Positions 13,611 through 24,400 of a stretch of DNA of 64,000 nt are shown here, piece by piece. The notes under the pieces are model-generated. The model did no database searches. It had not been told where the DNA came from and saw only the letters and a list, made by a program, of their open reading frames with translations. A program made the translations under genes and the position numbers. The stretch's first letter is position 1, and each line of letters starts with the position of its first letter. The DNA comes from Orthonyx spaldingii (taxonomy: Eukaryota > Chordata > Aves > Passeriformes > Orthonychidae). The stretch spans positions 545,184 through 609,183 of the forward strand of contig VZTJ01000579.1 in the NCBI GenBank assembly GCA_013397795.1. Reading direction: 5' to 3'.

Positions 13611-15429
13611 TATGTAAAAATAAGGTAATTATTTAACACTAAATGCAAACTCCATTTTATTTAAACAAGCATGGGGGGGTTTCATATTTCATAAAAATAC
13701 AGCATAAGAATAAAATATAGTAATATAGTAACATTAAATTTTTCATGTACAAGTACACAGGCCAAATGCCCATAGCAGAGGCAGATGTGGAATTTGTCAT
13801 TTCAAGCCAAATAATTACTAATCAAACATAAGACAAAGGATAAAATGTAAAGCTTACGAGCTGAAGTTAGATCCTAGACAAACTTCAAGATCCTAGGTGT
13901 TCTTCAAACAGAACACAAGGAAGAAGAGTCTTCCTTTCCCTACTATATCTGTATCACAAATGGGTTTTATAGCAGAGCCCAGAAGAAACCTTATTCTCTA
14001 GCAGATCATACGTGGGGCTTGGGATCATATCTTAGCATTTCGGCTTTCATTCTACAATGAAGTGTTTAGGCATGCTGAATATTTGGTGTAACCAACATCT
14101 TGATTTCTCTCTGTGTCTGTAAGGATCTGGAATGAAGAGATTTGAAAAGCACAAAATCACCCCTGTGTCATAATAAGGTCTTCTTGTCAAGAATGGTAAA
14201 TCCATAATTTTGACCTTCAACTTCTATGTTTTAGATAGATTAAGTGAAGAAGATTTTTAAGTTCTAGATACCTTTAGGGCCATAAAACTTAAGAGAATAT
14301 ACGTACCTGTACCATAAATCATAGAAGCCTCACCAACTTACTCTTTAGGGTAAACACTTCTTGCAGAAAACAGAACAATGGGAAGGATGTAAAAGGTGAG
14401 TTAGTGTTTTCCAAAAGCTACTTAAACCAGCTCAACAGGAAATAACAGGTATCTGCACTTGCCTTAGGGATGTAAAGATGGACGTAGTGCTAAAGGAATA
14501 GAACACTTCTGACTAAAATGGCTCCTTCTGTACTGAACACAGAGAAACCTCTCCTTGCAAGTGCCATCAGGAATTCATAAGAACTTAAGAGTTAGCCTAG
14601 ACTTAACTAAGCTGTCTTCCATCAGTAAGAATCTCCTTCCTTGAATTGTTCTGATACCTTAAGTATTGCATTACTCTTCAGTTGCCTGTTGTATTGTGTG
14701 GCAAAGACTGCATGTACAGTTTTACCTGCTGGGTCGTGGACACTTGTTGTCTCTGCTGCTGATTTCTGATACTCAAATGGTCACAGTGCAGGATTATTGC
14801 ATTTATGAGTGACTACTGGGAAATGACAGGTTTACAGAGATTATCTTTGCTGAATGTGTGAGAGGAGCACACTATAAGAATTCAGTGGGACTTAGCATAG
14901 CCAGTTATACATTATTGAGGTGAGGGCAGCTTTCCTGTCCTCATGGAGTACCCCCTGGTCCTACTCTCAGGGGAAGTAATACTTGTGAAACTGGTGTCTT
15001 TACATCAAATAGATAAGAAGTCCTTCACCACGGTTTATGAGGCCTCTTCTTTGTCAAACAGAATAGGTACTGGTGAGACATTTTAATCTCTTTTGGAACC
15101 AATTTTAATTGTGAGCACATAGCACTGCTTAATTTTGAGCCATTATTAAAGGGCTCTGAAAGGTGGCCTTATCATATAGTTAATGCTTTGGAAGACCTGT
15201 AGCATATCAGGCTCCTTGCTCTTTTAGTGAAACTCCCAGAATCCCACTCCAGTTCCTGAGATTAGGTTCCTTCAGGAGCTGCACTGACAAGTAAATTACC
15301 AATCTCCATTGCCACTCCTAAGCACCTCAGCAACCTTCCATTTTTTTGATTTATGACTTAAAGACAATAAAGTCTTTTAGTGCCAAGAGTAGAAAGTAGA
15401 AGAGCAATATGGCTTTAAAACAGATTTAA

Positions 15430-15675
15430 ACTGAAAGAGAGTGGATTTAGATTGGATATTAGGAAGAAATTCTTCACTGTGAGGGTGGTGAGGCTCTGGA
15501 ACAGGTTGCCCAGACAAGCTGAGGATACCGCATTGCTGGAAGTGTTCAGGATCAGTGAATGGGGCTCTGAGCAGTCTGGTCTGGTTGAAGGTGTCCCTGG
15601 CCATAGCAGGAGAGTTGGAATTAGATGGTCTTTGATGTCGCTCTCAACCCAAACTATTCTATGTTTCTATGATTC
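15430..15675 (+). mobile_element. CR1 LINE fragment, 3' end
   Basis: Contains GATTGGATATTAGGAAGAAA, TTCTTCACTGTGAGGGTGG and AACAGGTTGCCCAGA, and ends TTCTATGTTTCTATGATTC. Confidence 0.92.
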
Positions 15676-17074
15676 AATATGTGACTATCTAGCCAGAGAT
15701 CCAGCAAGCAAAATTGCCTTAAAAAGCCAAGAAGCTGTACAGGAGTAAGCATTCTTAGTAATAGCTGCTTGATAAAACAGTTAAACACAGGAAAGGAAGC
15801 ATAGGAGTGAATAGGCAGAGTATTGGAGCTTGTAGTGGCTTGCCTGCTGGATAGGTGTTACATCAAAATATTTTCCTATATAAGGCGCAGATTTGTCCTT
15901 CTGTTCCTATACTCAGAACCACACATATTTTACAAGCAAAGAGCTTAAAAAGCATAGCTGTTCTATAAGCAGGAAATCAAATGAAGACCAGGTCTGTTAG
16001 AAATGAACAGTCTTGCCCCCACCTTCTCCCCTGTCATAATAGTCCCAAAACTCCTCCACATCTCTAGTGCACCCCAATGAAGAAAGAGGCAGCCTTGCTG
16101 TTGCTTTCCTAGACAAACACATCTGCTCAGGCACCAGCCAGATCCTTCACTTTCTCTTTGATGGGCCATTAGCCTGGACCTCCTTTCCACCCAGGCATTG
16201 TTCATTACAAGGGTGGTCTTTAGAACTCCTCCTTGTCTGCCAGTTTGGATTGAGGTGGGTCAAAAACTTAGCAGAGGTGACAGTTAGTACTCTTTTCTTT
16301 TTAAAAATACGTAAAATGTCCACTAATGTCTTAATGTTCCCCAAACACTTTTCTAATATCACAGATAACACAGAAATTGAGTACACAGGTAGTACACGCA
16401 GTACAGAATGAAGGAATATTTTAGCACTGTCTAGGGATGGTTACCCTCAGATAATGTACCACTGGCAAACCTTGTTGTCTGGCTAGCATTAAAAATTATA
16501 CCAATAAACATTTTCTTCAATCCTTTCTGACTATTGTATGCTGATCTCAGAGTTCTATCTCTAAGGCACATGGCAAAGGTTTGAACTTATACCCTCCAGC
16601 ATATTGAATCTTCTACTACTTGAATCATTGACCTCATCTGGTCTTGTAGCCTAAGAAAAATGAAATTTTGCATAAGCAGAAACAATTATAAGAGATCTTT
16701 GACATGTCAAGGTGATTTTAATAGGGATGGTCAAAAGTATGTGATAAATATGGTCATACCACATAGAGATGTAAAAATAAAGGAGCTGTCCCACATGCTA
16801 AGAATTCTGCCTTTGTTTTATTTGGGATTTGGGGATTTGGTTTTGTCTAATGATTAAGCATCTACCTGTTGGACCAGTCTTCCTCAAGAGAATGAGCCAG
16901 CAACTAAAGGAAGAATGTATTTTGAAGATATCCAAAAAAATCTCCAATTTACCAAAAGTAAGCCCTTAGTTATTGACATAACAAAATTTTAAAATTCATT
17001 TCAGTTGGAGTAGATCTCCCACTGAAGGCCTTCAAAAGCATCCAATATTTCTCCTACATCTAAGAAGGTAATTT

Positions 17075-17118
17075 ATTTATTATAAAAAATATATTTATTT
17101 TTATTTATTTATTTGTAT
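17075..17118. repeat. (TTTA)n low-complexity tract
   Basis: Repeated TTTA/ATTT units, interrupted by an A/T stretch. Confidence 0.85.
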
Positions 17119-17904
17119 ATAGAGAGTTATTGGGGGAATCACCAGGCACGCAGAATCAAGATACAAGTGCTGGAGCTGTATAAATAGGTCTCCATCCACT
17201 ATCATTCCTTTGGGAAAAGAGAATTAGGGAAAGGTTTTTAAGAGAAAATGAAAACAGCAAGCTAGCACCAGTGTGGAACAAAATAATTTTCCGTTATTTT
17301 ATTTCTAAGCTTTCTTGTCACTAGAGATATTGTCACAAAAGCAAAAAATGAAGGTTAAATAAATATCTTTCCAATGTTAAAGACTAAAAATTGAAGTCCC
17401 TAATAAAGTCCCTAAAAATTACATATTCTTATTTACAAATTCTTTATCTGAGGGCTTGCAAAACTTCTCATTTCTTCTCTCATTTTCATGTAAGAAAGAG
17501 AACACCCTAAATTTTTCCTAATAAGTTCCCAAAGTTTTTTGTTAATGTTATAACACAAAAAAGAAAGACAACTAATTAGGCTGGTATACACCAGCAAAGG
17601 AGGAGCTGACAAGAAAACACTGAGCCTTGAGGCAGTTTCTGTAGTGCAAAATAAATGCTTGGCCTGAACACAACTATATAGATGTGATGCCAAAAATGAA
17701 GTAACTCCTCTCTTTAAAGCCCCGGAGAGTCATTGGAAAGCTTCCCCAGACTTCAGATTACATTGTAATTTAATTCATTTTTCAGTGATTCTGTAGTGGG
17801 TAAACCACTGAACTGACATTAAGTAAATGGAGTTGGTTTCCTGTTCCTGTCACAGATTATCTGCAAGACCCTGGATCACTCACAGTGCAGTGGCCAAGAG
17901 CAGC

Positions 17905-18015
17905 CGTGCAGAGAATGACTTGAGGGTGCTGGTGGATGAGAGGCTGGACATGAGCTGGCAATGTGTTCTCACAGCCCAGAAAGACAATTGTGTCCTGGGC
18001 TGCATTAAAAGCAGG
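17905..18015 (+). mobile_element. CR1 LINE ORF2 fragment (reverse transcriptase region end)
   Basis: Translates as ENDLRVLVDERLDMSWQCVL and continues TAQKDNCVLGCIKSR, a characteristic CR1 ORF2 C-terminal motif. It is an isolated piece without the 3' tail. Confidence 0.85.
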
Positions 18016-20972
18016 CTATCACAACCTGTATAAATCACAAGCTTTAAATTCCAAATGCTGTACTTATTTCTGTTCCACCAGTTTGCTGCATTTCACAAAC
18101 TAAGTTAACCAGTGTCTGGTTACTACAAGGAAGCTCGGACCAAGTTTTGCTGCAGTCAGGTAGAGAATTTTATAACCCCAGTCAGTCACCAGCACATTTT
18201 TTAGATGTTTCACAAGGTGAGCACTTAACCATGGAATGGCTAACTTAGAACACTATTAGTTCAATATCATCCAGTGTGGTATAGGTTAAATATAGATAAA
18301 ACATAATAAATACTTGTAAAAGGCAGAATGCACAGAGCAATCCCTTAAAAGGGAAGCCAGCTCCCATCAGTCTGTGCCATATTGTTGACTAGCTGGTTTA
18401 TTTTCTGTAGGTTACCCCTGGGCAGGAGCATCCTCTGTGTCATGCTCGTCATCATGTAGGGCTGACCCACCACCAATCAAGCACTCAGCCACCCAGTAGC
18501 CACACCTCAGAGCGTATCCTCAGCAAGGACTATGGATACCATATTGTTCCCTACATGCACAAAAGGAATGAACCCAGTCCTCTGCCCACTTCCTTCATGC
18601 CTTCATCCTTTGCCTCAAGGCAAAGGGGCTTTGCCTCACTTTGGTGAACTGAGGCTGGAGAATAGCCCCAATATGGTTTTCAATTTTCACTTTTTATTAG
18701 AAAACACAATCATAAAACAGCAACTTCTGAAATCTGAAGAGAAGCAAAGTAGTGGGCCTTTAGGTAACAAGCTCATCTTGAAGCCTGTTTTTGTTTGAGA
18801 AGCTGTGCTACAAAGAGAGTTCCCAAAGCACTCAGACCTTGGAGACTGAGAGCAGCACACACCATTTCTCCCTTTAGAAATGGAAGAAGTAGTGGCTGGA
18901 GAATTACAAACCAACAACCCTGGCTTACATGCCTGGGAAAACTCTGGGAAGAAAATTGCAGGGGTAGTAACTATTTCTCAAGTGCATATTGTTTCAAAAT
19001 TATCTACTTTGCTTTTCTGGCAGAGCAAAGGACCTAGTAGGTAGGCAGTTTTGCAAATAACTGGGTATTTTTTGTTAAATAAAGTATCTGCACTCACTTC
19101 CTATATTTTTTTAATTAAAGGTTAGGACACCTGACTTGCCTCCAAATACCCTGCCTTCACATTCCTCTCCAGATGGGGTAAACAGGAAATCTTGCATAAT
19201 TGTCCATGTTCCTTATACCAGCTTGGCATTGACATGGTGCCAAAGGGCATTTAGCACCTTTGCTCTTAAGAACCCCCAGCAGTTTAATTACTATTGGAAT
19301 TATGACTTAGGAAGACAAACAACAACCTACTTGTTGAGCAAACATTACAATAAGATGAATGGTTTATTTCTCAATCAAGTTGTCTCTGTGCAGTTCAATG
19401 GACTCACCTCCCTTCCAGGGCAAAAGGTAGGGGTGATAGGCCAAGCCTCTTTATCCTGTTATACAAATTTTCTGGTCAAGTAGCACAGGAGCAAAGTGCT
19501 TGCTAATGACCTAAAGTAACCATCTACAATAAGTGTCTGAAAAGTACCTAACGTGTGTTTTAAAGTAGACTTCATGTAACTGCATTGAAATAATGAACTT
19601 TGGAAAATCCTGTTCATGGCCAGGTATATTCAATAGTACTTAGTGAATAAAGCTCCCTTCCTGGTCTTCTGGATCTCAGATTTCTTTCTGGACTGTGGCC
19701 CAGTTCAACTGAGGGGCTAAATATACCACCTAGCCATCCCCTGTCACATCCACCTTTAAATGGGTACGACATTTTCCTACAATATGTGGCTGGACCTACC
19801 CTCTGCCTGATCAGATCTCAGCACCAGATCTCTACTTGTCAGCAGGCCAGAATACTACCACACAAGAGTTGGGCAATATGGGTATTTTTAAAGGAAGAAA
19901 TCAATCTAGCCTTGTTCTTTCAAAACTGCTGTGAGAGACCCCTGGCTACGAGAGGGGTGCTGGGTTTGGAGAAAGCAACTAATTCTAGACGCAGTCTGCG
20001 TACAGGCCCATGGAAATTGGGTTTAACATTTCTGCATGGCTAACTACAGTTCCTCTGCTCCTCCATGCATGGGTTATTTGGGGAGATTATCCTCATGAGG
20101 CATTGAGTACCTTCTCCCTACTCATAGTGTCTGAGAGCTTTGAATAGCGGGGGTGAAAAGGTCAAATACCTCAGAGGAAGACACGGAAACATCTGGTCTG
20201 GTAAATGATGTGTATTATTGCCTTCTTTGTAACATTACGAAGTATCATCATTAAAGATCTGAAGACATATTATGTGCTGTGTATCTTTCCAGGCAGCAAA
20301 AGAGAGCAAACTCAATGCAAAGGCTAGATTTCACTGTGTATCTACAGGTCTCAAGCATTCTGCAATCCTGAAAGGATCACAGTGGTTCAGTGAGTCCAGG
20401 GTAGTGCTGGGTTGCTATTTAAACAGCCTCTAAAAATACACTTGATGTTGTGCTTTCTGGAGGAGAAGGGAGGGGAGGCTCTAAAGGGAAAAAGGAGGAA
20501 AATACTTGAAATGGGAGAGGAAGAACACCAGGAGAAAGGGGACAAGACGGTGAGGCCATGCACACATTAAGAAGACGTGTAAAGCAAAGGGAAGTTCGTG
20601 TGTGTGGGTGTAAATATCACCCCTGAGAGGACAACTCCACTGAGCATCCGTGTTTGGTGTCCCAGGCCGTCCTGGTGGTTCACAGCCTGTGTGTGCACTG
20701 ACTGTGTGTGGTCAGTCAGTGTTTCATGGTAATATCTGAATGCAGAGAAGAAACATTTGTAAGCATCTTTTTAAATATAGTTGCGTAGTTTATTTTCAGC
20801 AGCCTGAGTGGTGTCCTAAAGACCGGACAGCTTAGAAAAAGGCTAATGAGGATGTAAAAATGGAACCTGGATACTACAAATAGGTCTGACCATCCAAAAA
20901 AAAAAAAAAAACCACCTTGGGGGAGTCCCACAGCAGAGGAACAGTCCAGTTCAAGACACCACTCTTAAAATG

Positions 20973-20978
20973 TTTATT
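20973..20978 (-). terminator. RGN: Candidate RGN-B polyadenylation signal, AATAAA
   Basis: Canonical AATAAA about 370 bases after the RGN-B stop. TGTG-containing sequence and then a 16-base T run (on the minus strand, 20911-20896) follow. Confidence 0.5.
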
Positions 20979-21349
20979 AAAATCTGCCATATCATTGCTG
21001 GTACATCACTGTAACATGAGGAGTCAGATTCTGCTTTGGGAACTGCACAGACTTGAAAATCCAGAGCTGGTCATCAGAAAGTTCAAGGAAACTATGCTTG
21101 AGCATCAAGAGGTTTACAGTAAGTCACAAAAGCTCTCAAGGTGTAACACAGATTAACTTTACCTCTCTAACCTATTGCATCAAGCCATAGGCCCACAGAA
21201 GAAGAAATATCTTCAACTCCAAACAAGCACACTCACAAATGTGGGCTTAGAAATCCTCACACAAATAAATTCTGTAGTTCATTTGACTTCTCCTGGTCAG
21301 AGTTACTACAAGATGGAAGCATTTCTTCTTCGCTGTTTAGTGTCAAGGT

Positions 21350-21400
21350 TCAAGCAGCGTAGAAGTTCTGTGGGATTCCTTTCACACCCAGGCCTGTTAT
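21350..21400 (-). CDS. RGN: RGN-B terminal coding exon (residues 285-300)
   Basis: 51 bases. The acceptor is TTTAAAACAG/ATAACA, nearly identical to copy A. It encodes ITGLGVKGIPQNFYAA and TGA. The first eight residues match copy A, the end has diverged. Confidence 0.92.
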   Translation of the reverse strand: MTGLGVKGIPQNFYAA

Positions 21401-24400
21401 CTGTTTTAAAAACAATTAAAAATTAAAAGATAAAGAAAAGGAAACAGATAAATCTCCAACTGAGTATAATGAAAACATTCAAACATTGTAGAACAAATAT
21501 CATAGCAACAGACTCCTACGTGGAGGGTCCCCTGCTTCAAGAGGAGCCCAAAAGGAGTCATCGCTTGGAGTTCTTTCAAACTCTTTAAGATCACTAAGAT
21601 TATCAAGCATCACTCTATAATTTTGCTAATTTAAATGTTATCTGTGGCCCTTACATGTAGTCCTTATCTTCAAAATAATTCATAGTAATTTTTAACACAC
21701 TTTGCCCATGCAAGACAAATGTGAATTTGGAAAACACCAATTCCGTTGTGGAACTGGAGAACTCAGGAACAAAACCAAAAAAGACAAGGCTCATTTAATC
21801 TTTCTCTGGGCTTCTAAACTATACTGCTTGAGGAATATATCAGAAAGAAACCTGCTCTAGACACTGCTTTCAATTGGAGTGTCCCAGATCTTATAATAGA
21901 TCTCCATCCCTCCTGTAACATGTCTTCACCCTTCTGCCAAACAGATAAGAGTTTGGTTGAGGTTGATGGCAATTGCTGAATAAGAACTGCATTTTATTCT
22001 CCTGATGTCCTTTTTGCTAATGAAGTGAAAAAAAAATAAGAGAGAAACAAGTTTCAGATTCAAGAGTCATGGACAAAAATGTTTCTCAAAAAATAGCAAT
22101 CATTTTTAACAGACCAAAAAATTCCAAAAGTTTTCAGATTGGGATGCAAAATTTTGCCCTGGCAAATTTAAGCATTTAATTTTTAAAGGAGAAATATGTT
22201 CCATAAACATTTAGATTTCCTGGCATAATTGAAAACTGGGAAGTAAGAGAATGAAATTTCCAAAAGTGATGAAAATATAGTAAGAGATAAAAGTTCCTTA
22301 CAATGTATTAGAGAGTATTACAGAATATGGCAGATCCATACTCACTGACTGCCTTCAGATTCTGACCAGCCAATTTTGGCCAACCCAGCTATCAACACTA
22401 TTACTTGTAATTTCTCCAAACCTTTCTTCCAAGTGCATGATCTGCTCTGCAAAAGCAGCTGTGCCTGGCTGGGGGACAAGCAATGCACCTGAAGCAGCTC
22501 ATGAGGTGAGTGGGATGAGCAAGGGCAGCCAGGGCCACTTCACTCTCAGAACATGAGGTTTGGCAGGTCTGATGTGCAGAAGGAAAGAAACAAAATCTGT
22601 TCACCTTGAAAATCTCTCCCGCGTGAGGTTCCTTGGCTAAGGTAGCCTCGTCCAGTCCATCGTATGCAGAAGTCACATACATTTCTGAGTAGTCTTTTCC
22701 ACCGAAGCAGCAAGAGGTGATCCTTGGAGTAGGCAGCCTCACAGTTTGGATTCTTTTTCCTGGGAAAAATGTGCAATTGTTTTCTAATGTGCATTTTCTA
22801 GGAAGCATGTAATTACAAATGTACGATCAGTACACATGGCACAGATGTGACGTTTACTCAGAAGGCACCTTCCCATAAGACAGAAACCATATCCTAAAGG
22901 ACAGTTTGTGGGGAAATCAAATTATTTCATCTGCCTCATCTCTAACTATTTTTCAGGCTCTCCCCCGCATCTGTGAGGCTTCATTTCCTTTTCTCAAAAT
23001 GAAGCAGGACAGTGTGTGAGGCCAGGAAGGGCAGGGACACCTGGACTGGAATGGATATTGTTCCTTAAAGCATTTCCCAGTTAAACATTTCAACACTGAG
23101 ACATCCTATATGCAGTATTATGGGGGGCGGGGTGTTTTTTGGTAATTGTATTATTAAGAAGAGTGTGCAGTTCATCAGCCAACAATGGAAGCAGGGGTAC
23201 CTGACACTGGGAGGCAGCACAGGGAGTTGCACTCTTTACATGATCAGAGCCTGAACCAGCGACGCTTTTGGCAATCCATGGGGCAGAAAATGAGTAATGG
23301 TACCCAGGCATGGGTATTAAATTTCACCTTCTTATCTTACCTTCAAACCATTCTTCCTGCTGCCATTCCCCTCAAGTTCATATGCACAAACTGGTGGAGG
23401 TCTTACCTGTCTCTGGGTCTATGCGAATGACTCTGCCGCCATCAATACAGGCCACCCAGAGCTTCCCTTCTGCATCTATGCACATCCCGTCAGGCATTTG
23501 CTCCTCCTTTTCCAGATGGTACAAAAGCTTGGGGCAGGCTGCAGGAAGAGTTGTAAAGCTGATGTTATGTGGGCTGCTACCCATTCTGTGTCAGATCCCA
23601 GTCTAACATGTTCCATGCTCTTGCAAACAGCTACATTCATTTTCTGTGAGATGTACATGCTGCAAAATGTACATCACATAAGCATTTTGCAGATGTGCTA
23701 AAAGCCTAATTCAGCCTGACAGAGACAAGTCCCCAGAACAGTCATTTCAATCTGGGATTGTTCCGTATCAGTGCTCCTGTTATTTTACCAAGAGAAGAGA
23801 ACAAAATGCTCCCATCTCTCTTGGTAACCCACCTGCTGCCTGCCATAACACAACTGCTGCAAGTGCAATAATTTTGCCTGGACTTTCATTGGTCAAGGCA
23901 GCCTGGATATTTCACATAATCACCTGGATTTAAACATTAGTGATAAGCAATCTCTCCCAGCTAAAGATCAAAAACTTTACTCTTTAGTGGCCAGCCAAGC
24001 AACCAGTTTTGATTAAGCCTGGACGCCAACTGCTCATGGTCTAGGATGCAGTGCAGATGTGTTGGTGAGCACGTGTGGTCCATGGAGCAGGGCCCATGGG
24101 CCATGGACCACCTGCACTGACCCACCCAGCACTTTCTGGCCATTACACTACCCAAGAATAGACAGTTGTGAGCATAAAGCCAAACCTAGGAAGCTCAAAC
24201 ATATTACTTTTTATATTTGCAGGGCAAAAAGTTGCATTATATCTTCTTTAGAAAACTTATATCCTAAAATCTGTAGAAATAGATGTTCTCAACAAAATGA
24301 AATCTGAGTGAGGGTAATTATTTTGCGCAATTTTCATCTGTGATTACCCAAAGTCTGCACTCTTTAAAGTACAAAGGCAGTTCAGCCATTTAAATTCCTG

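Larger units (their letters stand above)
1..20972. other. Intergenic region downstream of RGN-B; no gene recognised
   Basis: About 21 kb of AT-rich sequence with only short, random-looking open frames on both strands. It holds CR1 fragments near 6.1, 9.8-10.2, 15.4 and 17.9 kb plus several simple repeats. I saw no exon-like block of conserved protein and no CpG island. Very short exons of an unfamiliar gene would be missed by this reading. Confidence 0.6.

Noticed and set aside
22401..22604. Extension of the RGN-B exon 5 frame beyond FKV
   Set aside because: A consensus donor ends the exon at 22605 and the true last exon at 21400 restores the regucalcin C-terminus; the extension is intron.
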